Origin: Ideonella_A sakaiensis_A
GTDB lineage: Bacteria > Pseudomonadota > Gammaproteobacteria > Burkholderiales > Burkholderiaceae_C
Assembly: GCF_048320135.1 (NCBI RefSeq)
Contig: NZ_CP182947.1
Coordinates: forward strand, 2,604,001-2,668,000
Direction: 5' to 3'
Length of the DNA stretch: 64,000 nt
Made by a program: the position numbers and the translations under genes. The notes beneath the pieces were generated by a model that ran no database searches, had not been told where the DNA came from, and worked only from the letters and a program-made list of their open reading frames with translations. Positions 1 through 7,868 of this stretch are shown here, one piece after another. The first letter of the stretch is position 1; every line of letters starts with the position of its first letter.

Positions 1-289
1 CGCGGTCGATGATGCGGCCCTGCCGATCAACCACCGTGCCGACCAGGTCGAGCCACTCGCCGGCCGCGCGGCCCGGGCCGGTGCCGACCCGCGTCAGATC
101 GGCATCCCAGTCGAGCTGACGCGCCCGATATTCCGGCGATGGATAGAAGGGACCGGCGGTCATCGATGGCAGCCCGGCGGCGGCAAGCCAGCCGGGTACG
201 GCCATCCCGGCAACACCGGTCGCCAGGCCGGTGATCAGCCGGCGGCGCTGCGCCAGCGGCTGGTTCGAGCGTGCTGAATCGTCGTGCAT
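1..289 (-). CDS. Intradiol ring-cleavage dioxygenase-like protein, Tat-exported, partial
   Basis: Only the first 96 or so codons are present; the gene runs off the left edge. The N-terminus carries a twin-arginine signal (RRRLITG around residues 15-21, then a hydrophobic stretch ending near WLAAAG). Right after it comes TAGPFYP, the start of the intradiol dioxygenase fold of the protocatechuate 3,4-dioxygenase and catechol 1,2-dioxygenase superfamily, followed by a strand with GEWLDLVGTVVD. The family cleaves catecholic rings with Fe(III) held by two Tyr and two His; those ligands lie outside the window. Exported Tat members are common but their substrates are mostly unknown. The ATG is 28 bp after the aroG stop on the same strand, so co-transcription is possible. 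The family call is fairly secure; the function is not. Confidence 0.75.
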   Translation of the reverse strand, partial: MHDDSARSNQPLAQRRRLITGLATGVAGMAVPGWLAAAGLPSMTAGPFYPSPEYRARQLDWDADLTRVGTGPGRAAGEWLDLVGTVVDRQGRIIDR

Positions 290-317
290 CGCGGACCTCC
301 GATGGCGCTTCTTGCGG

Positions 318-1439
318 TCACTTGCGGCGCGCCTTCACCGCATCGCTCAACACCTGCAGCACGCCGGTCGAATCCTCCCAGGCGATGCAGGCGTCGGTGA
401 TGCTCTGACCATAGACGAGTTTGCCCGGATCGTCCTTGCCGGGGCTGAATTTCTGGGCGCCGCCGAGGATATGGCTCTCGACCATCACGCCGAAGATGCT
501 GCGGCTGCCGCCGCTGATCTGCTCGGCGATGTCGCGGGCGACGTCGATCTGCCGCTGGTGCTGCTTGCTGCTGTTGGCGTGCGAGCAGTCGACCATCAGT
601 TTCGACGGCAGCTTCGCGGCCTCGAGCTCCTTGCAGGCGGCCGCGACATCGGCCGCGCCGTAGTTCGGCGCCTTGCCGCCGCGCAGGATCAGGTGGCATT
701 CCTTGTTGCCCTTGGTCTCGACGATCGCGACCTGGCCATTCTTGTGCACGCTGAGGAAGTGGTGCGGCCGCGCAGCCGCCTGGATCGCGTCGCTGGCAAT
801 CTTGATGTTGCCGTCGGTGCCGTTCTTGAAGCCGATCGGCGCACTGAGCCCCGACGACAGCTCGCGGTGCACCTGGCTTTCGGTCGTGCGCGCGCCGATC
901 GCGCCCCACGAGATCAGGTCGCCGAGGTACTGCGGCGAAATCACGTCGAGAAATTCGCTACCCGCCGGCATGCCGAGCTGGTTGATCTCGAGCAGCAGCT
1001 GGCGGCCGATCCGCAGGCCTTCGTCGATGCGGTAGCTTTCGTCGAGGTAGGGATCGTTGATCAAGCCCTTCCAGCCGACCGTCGTGCGCGGCTTCTCGAA
1101 ATAGACCCGCATCACGATCTCCAGCGTATCGGCATAGCGATCCCGCTGCACTTTCAGCCGCCGCGCATAGTCGATCGCCGCGGCCGGATCGTGGATCGAG
1201 CACGGGCCCATCACGACCAGCAGCCGATCGTCCTTGCCGGCAATGATCTGGCGGATATGTTTGCGGGTGCCGGCGACCAGCGTCTCGACCGAGGTGCCGC
1301 GGATCGGGAAGAAGCGGATCAGGTGTTCCGGCGGCGGCAGCGGCGTCACGTCGCGGATCCGTTCATCGTCGGTCTGGCTGGTTTTTTCCATGCTGGCATA
1401 CCGGGGCTCCGCCAGGCTGGCATTTCGGTGCGGGGACAT
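318..1439 (-). CDS. aroG: 3-deoxy-7-phosphoheptulonate (DAHP) synthase, class I
   Basis: Condenses phosphoenolpyruvate and erythrose 4-phosphate to DAHP, the first committed step of the shikimate pathway, in the cytoplasm. The 373-residue product contains GPCSIHDP, KPRTTVGWKG, GARTTESQVHRE, GFKNGTDG and DCSHANS, the signature blocks of AroG/F/H type I-alpha enzymes (E. coli about 350 residues). The ATG at 1439 is chosen because GGAGAG sits 6 to 11 bp upstream; a longer frame continues to 1730 but would translate through a terminator hairpin. An aromatic leader peptide (1549-1623) and an intrinsic terminator (1491-1521) precede it, so expression is probably set by attenuation. Which amino acid inhibits the enzyme cannot be read reliably from the sequence. 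Confidence 0.95.
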   Translation of the reverse strand: MSPHRNASLAEPRYASMEKTSQTDDERIRDVTPLPPPEHLIRFFPIRGTSVETLVAGTRKHIRQIIAGKDDRLLVVMGPCSIHDPAAAIDYARRLKVQRDRYADTLEIVMRVYFEKPRTTVGWKGLINDPYLDESYRIDEGLRIGRQLLLEINQLGMPAGSEFLDVISPQYLGDLISWGAIGARTTESQVHRELSSGLSAPIGFKNGTDGNIKIASDAIQAAARPHHFLSVHKNGQVAIVETKGNKECHLILRGGKAPNYGAADVAAACKELEAAKLPSKLMVDCSHANSSKQHQRQIDVARDIAEQISGGSRSIFGVMVESHILGGAQKFSPGKDDPGKLVYGQSITDACIAWEDSTGVLQVLSDAVKARRK

Positions 1440-1490
1440 TGGTTTCTCTCCGGGATCGGGTTTCAGGGATGGGTCGGCAAACAACGGGCG

Positions 1491-1521
1491 AAAAAAAACC
1501 GCCGGGGGAGGCCCGGCGGTT
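1491..1521 (-). terminator. Attenuator: intrinsic terminator in the aroG leader
   Basis: Read on the minus strand, a perfect 10-bp stem (AACCGCCGGG with CCCGGCGGTT, loop CCTCC) is followed directly by a run of T (1491-1498 on the plus strand are all A). It lies between the leader peptide stop (1549) and the aroG start (1439), so it would stop transcription before aroG. The 5' arm can instead pair with CCCCGGCGGAGG at 1565-1576, inside the leader-peptide codons. That block carries the same CCCGGCGG as the 3' terminator arm, so the two hairpins exclude each other. This is the arrangement expected for translation-coupled attenuation. Confidence 0.88.
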
Positions 1522-1548
1522 TGGGGGATTTGGCGGCGCTTCAGGAAC

Positions 1549-1623
1549 TCATGCGCTGGCCTCTCCTCCGCCGGGGCGGTGCGAGAACCAAAAATACGCA
1601 AAAAAGAAGTTCCGGGGCGACAT
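1549..1623 (-). CDS. Aromatic (Phe-rich) leader peptide controlling aroG
   Basis: A 24-codon frame, ATG at 1623 and TGA at 1549, encodes MSPRNFFFAYFWFSHRP followed by a Gly-rich tail. Eight central residues include five Phe plus one Tyr and one Trp, close in pattern to the E. coli PheL peptide. It ends 28 bp before an intrinsic terminator, and its 3' codons hold the candidate antiterminator segment (1565-1576). Ribosome stalling at the aromatic codons when charged tRNA-Phe is scarce would favour the antiterminator and aroG transcription. The peptide and the hairpins are seen in the sequence; the mechanism is inferred from known pheL/trpL attenuators. No strong ribosome-binding site is evident in front of the ATG. 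Confidence 0.82.
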   Translation of the reverse strand: MSPRNFFFAYFWFSHRPGGGEASA

Positions 1624-1698
1624 CGCGGCGATGCTACCACGTCGGCTGGTGTTGCATCCAAGTTGCCTGCCAGACCTGGTGTGGGACCATTTGTGGGA

Positions 1699-1753
1699 GG
1701 GGCTTCAGCCCCGATTCCGGTCGGTGGCATGTTTGAGATCGGGGCTGAAGCCC
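1699..1753. repeat. REP-like paired palindromes
   Basis: Two 16-bp arms in inverted orientation (GGGCTTCAGCCCCGAT at 1700-1715 and its exact complement at 1738-1753) are separated by 22 bp. Each arm is itself a short palindrome (GGGGCT/AGCCCC). The block lies 20 bp beyond the cfa stop and upstream of the aroG leader. It resembles REP elements found in intergenic positions of many proteobacteria and could also help end the cfa transcript. No other copy was noticed in this window. Confidence 0.6.
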
Positions 1754-1772
1754 GCCCTGCAGCGTGCTGAGA

Positions 1773-2933
1773 TCAGGACGGCCGCTGGTAACCGCCTTCG
1801 ACACCGTTCTTGCTCAGCACCCACTGCCACAACTGCAGGTCGCGGGCGCGGAAGGCGCCGGCGCACGACAGCAGGTAATAACGCCACATCCGGTAGAAAC
1901 GCTCGCCGAGGCTGGTTTCGAACTGCGGCCACGAAGCCTCGAAATTGGCATGCCAGGCCATCAGCGTCGGGTCATAGTCGGCGCCGAAATTGTGCAGGTC
2001 CTCGACGACGAACAGCCGCTCGCAGGCACGGCCGATGCCGGCGATCGTCGGCAGCTGCCCGTTCGGGAAGATGTATTTGTCGACCCACGGATCGCAGCCG
2101 TGGGCATGCTCGTTGCGGCCGATCGTGTGCAGCAGAAACAGGCCGTCGTCGCGCAGCACGCGGTGCACCAGCTCCATGTAGGTTCGGTAGTTGCGTTCGC
2201 CGACATGTTCGAACATGCCGAGGCTGACCACCGCATCGAACTGCCCTTCGACACGCCGGTAGTCCTGCAGCCGGAATTCGACGGGCAGCCCCTTGCACAG
2301 CTCACGGCCGAGCGCGGTCTGCCGTTCCGACACCGTGACGCCGACACAGCTGACGCCGTAACGCTCGGCGGCAAATTTCATCAGGCTGCCCCAGCCGCAG
2401 CCGATATCGAGCACGCGCATGCCGCGGCGCAGCTGCAGCTTGCGGCAGACGAGGTCGAGCTTGTTTTCCTGCGCCTCGTCGAGCGTCTTTGCGCCCTTCC
2501 AGTAGCCGCAGGTATAGGTCATGCGCTTGTCGAGCATCGCGCGGTAGAAATCGTTGCCGAGGTCGTAGTGGTGTTGCCCGACCTGCCAGGCACGCCGCTC
2601 GGTCTGCCGGTTCAGCCAGCGGGCGCGCAGCACCTGCCACGACAGCCAGCCGGGTTTGACGTGGTCCTCGATGCGGGCCCGCAGCAGCCGCTCGAAAAAC
2701 TGATCCAGCCGTTCGGCGGTCCACTGGCCGTCCATGTAGGCCTCGCCGAGGCCGACGCTTTGCTTGGCCAGCACCCGCTCGGGGACGCCTGGCTTGAGCA
2801 ACCGGATGTCCCAGGGCCTGTCGCCCTGCACCCGGATATCCGCTTTCGCCAGCAAGCCTTCCATCCAATGCCAGGCGCGTGCTGGAGAAAATCCCGTTCC
2901 CTGGTCGGAAATATGAGTCGAGTGAGTGGCCAT
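1773..2933 (-). CDS. cfa: Cyclopropane-fatty-acyl-phospholipid synthase
   Basis: Transfers a methylene group from S-adenosylmethionine to the double bond of unsaturated acyl chains in membrane phospholipids, at the inner face of the cytoplasmic membrane. The 386-residue protein has the Cfa N-terminal lipid-binding region (FGEAY-like block GLGEAYMDG), HHYDLGNDFY, YTCGYW and the SAM-binding motif VLDIGCGWG near the middle. Length matches E. coli Cfa (382). The ATG at 2933 is preferred over an in-frame GTG one codon upstream. It is transcribed away from tldD; 233 bp separate its start from the tldD stop, with nothing recognised there. The REP-like element follows its stop. Confidence 0.95.
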   Translation of the reverse strand: MATHSTHISDQGTGFSPARAWHWMEGLLAKADIRVQGDRPWDIRLLKPGVPERVLAKQSVGLGEAYMDGQWTAERLDQFFERLLRARIEDHVKPGWLSWQVLRARWLNRQTERRAWQVGQHHYDLGNDFYRAMLDKRMTYTCGYWKGAKTLDEAQENKLDLVCRKLQLRRGMRVLDIGCGWGSLMKFAAERYGVSCVGVTVSERQTALGRELCKGLPVEFRLQDYRRVEGQFDAVVSLGMFEHVGERNYRTYMELVHRVLRDDGLFLLHTIGRNEHAHGCDPWVDKYIFPNGQLPTIAGIGRACERLFVVEDLHNFGADYDPTLMAWHANFEASWPQFETSLGERFYRMWRYYLLSCAGAFRARDLQLWQWVLSKNGVEGGYQRPS

Positions 2934-3166
2934 CACCGTTCCCGTTTTTTCGGATCACGAACACCGGCGCATCCGGCCACCGCCTCGCAGCGGGTTCGGC
3001 TGGTCGCGCCGGCTCAATCCTAGCAAGCGAGACGCCCGCGCGCAGCCCGGACCATGATGCATCCTTGATCAAGAGACCCGCGCTGCGCACCCGAGTTCCG
3101 CGGCCATTCGCCGCGCAGCAACGCGTTACGCAGTACCGCGACGCCCGCGGCTGCGTCGACGCCTGC

Positions 3167-4654
3167 TCAGGCGGTGCCGCCGACCGTCAGCCGGTCGATG
3201 CGCAGCGTCGGCTGGCCGACGCCGACCGGCACGCTCTGGCCTTCCTTGCCGCAGGTGCCGACACCGGTATCGAGTTTCATGTCGTTGCCGATTGCGCTGA
3301 CGCGGGTCAAGGCATCGGGGCCGTTGCCGATCAGCGTCGCGCCCTTTACCGGATACTGGATCTTGCCGTTCTCGACCCAGAAGGCCTCGCTCGCCGAGAA
3401 GACGAATTTGCCGCTGGTGATGTCGACCTGGCCGCCGCCAAAATTGGTTGCATAAATCCCGCGCTTCAGGCCGGCGACGATTTCCTCGGCGGTCGTGCTG
3501 CCGCCGAGCATGTAGGTATTGGTCATCCGTGGCATCGGCACCGCGGCATAACTTTCGCGGCGGCCGTTGCCGGTCGGCTTGACCTTCATCAGCCGCGCAT
3601 TCATCGAATCCTGGATATAGGCCTTCAGGATGCCGTCCTCGATCAGCACGTTGCGCTGGCTCGGGTTGCCTTCGTCGTCGACATTCAGCGAGCCGCGGCG
3701 GTCCGGAATCGTGCCGTCGTCGAGCACCGTGACGCCCTTCGCGGCGACGCGCTGGCCGATCCGGCCGGCAAATGCGCTCGAACCCTTGCGGTTGAAGTCG
3801 CCTTCCAGGCCGTGGCCGATTGCCTCGTGCAGCAGGATGCCGGGCCAGCCGGCGCCGAGCACGACACTCATCTCGCCAGCCGGCGCCGGGCGCGAATCGA
3901 GATTCGTCAGCGCCGCGCGCACCGCGTCGCCGACATATTGCTCGATCACCGGATCCTGGAAATAACCGAGGCCGAAACGGCCGCCGCCGCCGCCGCTGCC
4001 GCTTTCGCGACGCACCTCGCCGTCAATCGTCTGTTCGGCGATCACCGTCACCGACAGCCGCACCAGCGGCCGCACATCGGCAGCGATCGTGCCGTCGGCC
4101 CGGGCGATCAGCACGACGTCGTATTCACCGGCGACGCTGGCCATCACCTGCTTGATGCGCGGATCCTTCGCGCGGGCAAGTTTTTCGACCTTCTCGAGCA
4201 GCGCGACCTTCTGGCTGCTGTCGAGTGTGGCGATCGGGTCCATCGGCGCATACAGCTGGTGGCTGCGCGCCATCTTCTGTTTCGAGCCGCCGACCTTGAC
4301 GCGGCGGCTCTGGCCGGCCGCGGCAATCGTCCGCACTGTCTGTGCCGCATCCATCAGCGCCGCTTCGGAGATGTCGTCCGAATAGGCGAAGGCGGTTTTC
4401 TCGCCAGCCACCGCACGCACCCCGACACCCTGGTCGATGCCGAAGCTGCCGCTTTTCACGATGCCTTCTTCCAGGCTCCAGCCCTCGCTGCGCGTGTACT
4501 GGAAATAGAGGTCGGCATCGTCGATGCGGTGCTGCGAGATCGTCGCCAGCGCCTTGGCCAGACTGGCCTCGCTGAGGCCGAATGGGTCGAGCAGCAGCGA
4601 GCGGGCAATGGCGAGGCGTTCGATGGTGGGTTCGCGGGCGATCATGCGGACCAT
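3167..4654 (-). CDS. tldD: Metalloprotease TldD
   Basis: TldD forms a heterodimeric zinc protease with TldE/PmbA and processes or degrades unfolded peptides, including modified peptides such as microcin B17 precursor. The 495-residue protein carries the zinc motif HEAIGH (around residue 278, within LLHEAIGHGLEGDF). It also has the N-terminal DDADLYFQY strand and the C-terminal VGTCGKEGQSVPVG block typical of TldD rather than TldE. The partner gene is not in this window. A start at 4654 or at the Met three codons further in (4645) is equally possible; neither has a strong ribosome-binding site. Confidence 0.94.
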   Translation of the reverse strand: MVRMIAREPTIERLAIARSLLLDPFGLSEASLAKALATISQHRIDDADLYFQYTRSEGWSLEEGIVKSGSFGIDQGVGVRAVAGEKTAFAYSDDISEAALMDAAQTVRTIAAAGQSRRVKVGGSKQKMARSHQLYAPMDPIATLDSSQKVALLEKVEKLARAKDPRIKQVMASVAGEYDVVLIARADGTIAADVRPLVRLSVTVIAEQTIDGEVRRESGSGGGGGRFGLGYFQDPVIEQYVGDAVRAALTNLDSRPAPAGEMSVVLGAGWPGILLHEAIGHGLEGDFNRKGSSAFAGRIGQRVAAKGVTVLDDGTIPDRRGSLNVDDEGNPSQRNVLIEDGILKAYIQDSMNARLMKVKPTGNGRRESYAAVPMPRMTNTYMLGGSTTAEEIVAGLKRGIYATNFGGGQVDITSGKFVFSASEAFWVENGKIQYPVKGATLIGNGPDALTRVSAIGNDMKLDTGVGTCGKEGQSVPVGVGQPTLRIDRLTVGGTA

Positions 4655-4709
4655 TGTAGGAGCCGGACCATCGCCTTGTGCACGGCGGGATACACCGAGA
4701 AACGCCGCT

Positions 4710-5618
4710 TCAGCCAGCCGCCTTTTTCAGTGCCAGCGCCTGCTCGTACAAGGCATTGCGCGGCGCCCCGCTCAGTTCGGCACCGAGCGCCACCGCCTGT
4801 TTCAGCGGCAGTTCACGCATCAGCACACGCAGCAGACGCTCGTTCGCCGCGGCATCGGCGGCGACCGCCTGCGGCGCGCCATGCACGACGACGACAAATT
4901 CGCCGCGTTGCCGGTTCGCATCGGCAGACAACCAGCCGGGAAGTTCGGCGGCGGCCATTGTCGCGATCGTCTCGAACTGCTTCGTCAGCTCGCGGCACAG
5001 GGTGACGCGGCGCTGCGGCGCCAGCGCGGCGAGCGCATCGGCCAGCGCAACGATGCGGTGCGGCGCCTCGAACAGCACCTGCGTCGCCGTGGCATCCAGC
5101 GCCGCCTGCAACACGCTCTGCCGCTCGCCGGCGCGCGTCGGCAGGAATCCGACGAACCGGAAGCCGCTGCCGGCGGCATCGCCGGCGACGCTGACGGCAG
5201 CCAGCACGCTGCTCGCGCCCGGTATCGGCAAGGTCTGGTAACCGGCCGCCTGCACCGCGGCAACCAGCAGCGCACCCGGATCGCTGACCGCCGGCGTGCC
5301 GGCATCGCTGACATAGGCGATGCGCTGGCCCTGTGCAAGGCGCTGCAGCACACCCTGCGCGGCACCGGCCTCGTTGTGCTGATGCAGCGCAAGCAGCGGC
5401 TTGTCGATGCCGAGTTGCTGCAGCAGCACCGCGCTGTGGCGGGTATCTTCACAGGCCACCGCATCGACCAGCGACAACACATGGATCGCGCGCAATGTCA
5501 GATCGGCGAGGTTGCCGATCGGCGTTGCCACCAGATACAGCGCGGCGGCCGGAAAATGCTGGTGGCCGGCGGCCGCGGCGGCGGCCTGGAGCAGCAGGGG
5601 GGCGTTGGTTTTGGTCAC
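4710..5618 (-). CDS. rsmI: 16S rRNA (cytidine(1402)-2'-O)-methyltransferase RsmI
   Basis: Methylates the 2'-O of C1402 in the decoding centre of 16S rRNA using SAM. The sequence contains LYLVATPIGNLADLT near the N-terminus, CEDTRH, YVSDAGTPAVSDPG, PIPGASSVLAA and FEAPHRI, the standard RsmI/YraL blocks. A GTG at 5618 places 26 residues before LYLVATP, like E. coli RsmI; the frame stays open to 5699 without a better start. With this GTG the first codons overlap, on the opposite strand, the start of yraN (5611). The rsmI/yraN divergent pair is common in betaproteobacteria. Confidence 0.93.
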   Translation of the reverse strand: MTKTNAPLLLQAAAAAAGHQHFPAAALYLVATPIGNLADLTLRAIHVLSLVDAVACEDTRHSAVLLQQLGIDKPLLALHQHNEAGAAQGVLQRLAQGQRIAYVSDAGTPAVSDPGALLVAAVQAAGYQTLPIPGASSVLAAVSVAGDAAGSGFRFVGFLPTRAGERQSVLQAALDATATQVLFEAPHRIVALADALAALAPQRRVTLCRELTKQFETIATMAAAELPGWLSADANRQRGEFVVVVHGAPQAVAADAAANERLLRVLMRELPLKQAVALGAELSGAPRNALYEQALALKKAAG

Positions 5619-5982
5619 GAAGAAGCAATTGGGCGACGAGGCGGAGGCAAGGGCCTTGCGGCATCTGCTCGACCATGGCCTCGTGCTCGAGCAGGCCAAT
5701 TATCGGGTCGCCGGTGGCCCGTTCTCGCGCGGCGGCGAAATCGACCTGGTGATGCGCGAGCGCGATGGCACGCTGGTCTTCGTCGAGGTGCGCGCGCGAG
5801 CCGATGCCGCCCATGGCGGCGCCGCGGCCAGCATCGGCAGCGCGAAGCGGCGCCGCCTCGTCTACGCCGCGCAGTGTTATCTGATGCGGCTCGCCACGCC
5901 GCCGCCGTGCCGCTTCGATGTCGTGGTGTTCGACGGCGAACGTGTCGAGTGGTTGCGCGGCGCGTTCGATGCTGGGCCATGA
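5611..5982 (+). CDS. yraN: YraN / UPF0102 family protein (predicted endonuclease-like fold)
   Basis: A 123-residue protein with the UPF0102 features: KKQLGDEAEARALRHL at the N-terminus, then NYR, GGEIDLVMRERDGTLVFVEVRAR, the restriction-endonuclease-like E-x-D...E-V-K/R core. The biochemical role is not established; the fold suggests nucleic acid cleavage or repair. No ATG is available. The TTG at 5611 lies 8 bp after AGGGGGG (5596-5602), a good Shine-Dalgarno; another TTG at 5605 is too close to it. The gene diverges from rsmI and their 5' ends overlap by about 8 bp. Its usual downstream partners (SIS and BON genes) lie 25 kb away in this window. Confidence 0.88.
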   Translation: MVTKKQLGDEAEARALRHLLDHGLVLEQANYRVAGGPFSRGGEIDLVMRERDGTLVFVEVRARADAAHGGAAASIGSAKRRRLVYAAQCYLMRLATPPPCRFDVVVFDGERVEWLRGAFDAGP

Positions 5983-6018
5983 AGGCAAGGTCACGGCCGG
6001 GCTGCGTCAACCTGGCCG

Positions 6019-6939
6019 TCAGGGCGTGATCAGCGCATACCGGGCCGAGAAGTTGGCCGACTCACCGCTGATCTTCAGCGTGGCTGGCTTGTCGCGCGCA
6101 TAGTCGCATCGCGTGCAGGGATCGGCGACATAGGTGCCGGAAACCCCGTTGTCACCGGCCCGGCCATGCAACCGCCAGTCGAAGGTCGCGAGGTAGTAGA
6201 ACGTTGACTCGAACATTCCCCTGTAACGGGCCGCGAGAGCAACGATGAAATCGACCTCGAGCGTCGCTACCGATGGCGTCGCGATGACCTGGCCATCCTG
6301 CGTCAGCTCGCGCGGATAGGTGAAGCTCGGCAGGTCGGTCGCGGTGATCGTCTGCCTGCCGTCTGCACCGTTGCGCGTCAACGTGACCGGCTTCTTGAAG
6401 AATGGAATGAAACCCTCAGTGAATTCGTCGGCCTGCTGCGAGCCGTCCAAGCACGGGATCGACGCCAGTGTCTCCTGCCATATGTCGCCGTTGCTGTAGA
6501 CAGTGCACTTCGTCTGGCTGACGACGGTCTGGATGAAACCGATCTCGATCTTGTCGCGTTCGGCCGAATCGCTGCACTCCACGTAGACATCCGACGAATA
6601 GGTGATGCGCGCGTCGTCGGGTCCGAATGTGAAGGTTTTAACCGGATCCTCGATCTTTGCGAATTCCTTCCCGTAGGCCAGCACCTGATGCGGTATATCG
6701 TCGAGTTGCTGCAGCTTGCACTTCGGCTCGGCCGGGATCTCCGCCGCAATCGGGGTCGCAACGATGGTCGCGATCGTCTGCGACATATCGTCTCTGATCG
6801 CGACGCGAATCTCTGAACCGGGCATGGCGATATCCGTTGCAGCGCTGAGGCGGCTGCGCGTCGCCGTGACAGCAGCCGACAACTCGTTGTAGCTCGCCTG
6901 GGCGTGCAATGCAAGCCTCGCCGGCGGTGGCCGCGTCAT
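6019..6939 (-). CDS. Hypothetical protein of the patatin operon, 306 residues
   Basis: I do not recognise the family. The frame starts at an ATG that overlaps the patatin stop codon as ATGA, so it is probably translated by coupling and belongs to the same operon as its last gene. No clear lipobox is seen and the N-terminus is only weakly hydrophobic. Five cysteines fall in pairs or in CxxC form (YVADPCTRCDY near the C-terminus), alongside many beta-prone stretches (ARITYSSDVYVECS, VTLTRNGADGRQTITATD). A compact, perhaps envelope-located beta protein is possible. The longer open frame that extends to 8052 is antisense-like noise over the real patatin and YHS genes. Confidence 0.6.
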   Translation of the reverse strand: MTRPPPARLALHAQASYNELSAAVTATRSRLSAATDIAMPGSEIRVAIRDDMSQTIATIVATPIAAEIPAEPKCKLQQLDDIPHQVLAYGKEFAKIEDPVKTFTFGPDDARITYSSDVYVECSDSAERDKIEIGFIQTVVSQTKCTVYSNGDIWQETLASIPCLDGSQQADEFTEGFIPFFKKPVTLTRNGADGRQTITATDLPSFTYPRELTQDGQVIATPSVATLEVDFIVALAARYRGMFESTFYYLATFDWRLHGRAGDNGVSGTYVADPCTRCDYARDKPATLKISGESANFSARYALITP

Positions 6940-7868
6940 CTCCGGTGCAGTGCGACGATGCGCTCGCGCGCCGCCATCGTCGTCCGGTAGCCGATAGCGA
7001 TGCTGTGCTCGCGGTAGTCGCGGGAGGTGCCTGCGTAATAACCGGTGTCCGGATGCAGCAGCAGATCGGCGAGTTCGGCATCCGGCCGGGTCAGCGCGCG
7101 TTTGCGCAGATCGCCGGCGCGCCACTTTTCGGTGCCGGCCGGCGCCCGGTCCTCGTAGGCCGAGGCGTCGACCGCCAGTACCTTGCCGGCACCGAACTGC
7201 CGCGCCAGGCGCACCGGCAGCGGCATCACCAGATCGGCATCGGCATAACGCTGGCCACGGATGTGGACCGGGACAAACCGGCCGACGATCGCACCGGCGG
7301 CCTGCACCGCGAGCCCGGCACGGCCGTGGTTGAAGCCGACCACCTCGCCGTCGGCGAGCCGCTGTGCGGCACAGACGGCCGGCAGCGGCAGCCGCTCGAG
7401 CAGCGGTTGGCCGACGCGTTCGCGAAGACAGTGGTCGACCAGATCGGCCAGCGGCTCGCCGCTGAACCATTGATCGCCGCCAATCGCCAGGCCAGCCAGC
7501 TCCCACGGTTGCAGGTCGAGGGCCAGCGTTTCCAGTTCGGCAATCGGCATCCCGCTGGCATACATCACCGCGACAAGTGCGCCGACCGACGCGCCGACGA
7601 TCAGGTCCGGCTTCAGCTGCATCTCGGCCAGCGCCTTGACGACGCCGACGTGGACAAAACCGCGCGGTCCGCCCGAACTGAGCACCCAGGCCAGCGCCGG
7701 CGGCGGCTGCAGCGGCGCGCTGCGCGGCGCGTCGGCGCCGGAATGGTCGGCATCGGGATTGAATGTGCAGCCGCTCAGCCAGCCGGTGGCCGCGGCGGCG
7801 AGCAGTCGGCGGCGGGACAGTGCCGGCGCCGCGGCGCCGTCGGCCTCGCCCGCCGTGACGTCGGCCAT
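6936..7868 (-). CDS. Patatin-like phospholipase, lipoprotein
   Basis: A Ser-Asp dyad acyl hydrolase that would deacylate phospholipids or other lipids. Seen in the 310-residue sequence: a signal peptide ending in the lipobox LSGC (Cys34), oxyanion-hole motif GGPRG (66-70), nucleophile elbow GASVG (Ser94) and catalytic Asp210 in RYADAD, where most relatives have DGG or DGA. The fold matches RssA-type bacterial patatins. A basic RRR precedes the hydrophobic core of the signal peptide. It starts one base into the YHS gene stop (TGATG) and overlaps the next gene by ATGA, so it lies inside a tight operon. Membrane anchoring suggests action on envelope lipids; the substrate is not evident. Confidence 0.88.
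   Translation of the reverse strand: MADVTAGEADGAAAPALSRRRLLAAAATGWLSGCTFNPDADHSGADAPRSAPLQPPPALAWVLSSGGPRGFVHVGVVKALAEMQLKPDLIVGASVGALVAVMYASGMPIAELETLALDLQPWELAGLAIGGDQWFSGEPLADLVDHCLRERVGQPLLERLPLPAVCAAQRLADGEVVGFNHGRAGLAVQAAGAIVGRFVPVHIRGQRYADADLVMPLPVRLARQFGAGKVLAVDASAYEDRAPAGTEKWRAGDLRKRALTRPDAELADLLLHPDTGYYAGTSRDYREHSIAIGYRTTMAARERIVALHRR

Noticed and set aside
1631..1661. A -35/-10-like pair (TTGGAT, TAGCAT) that would start the aroG leader almost at its ATG.
   Set aside because: The 19-bp spacing is long and neither hexamer is close to consensus; a leaderless start could not be argued from this alone.
2879..5005. A plus-strand open frame of 708 codons opposite tldD and rsmI.
   Set aside because: It is antisense to conserved genes with intact motifs and has no recognisable domain or ribosome-binding site.
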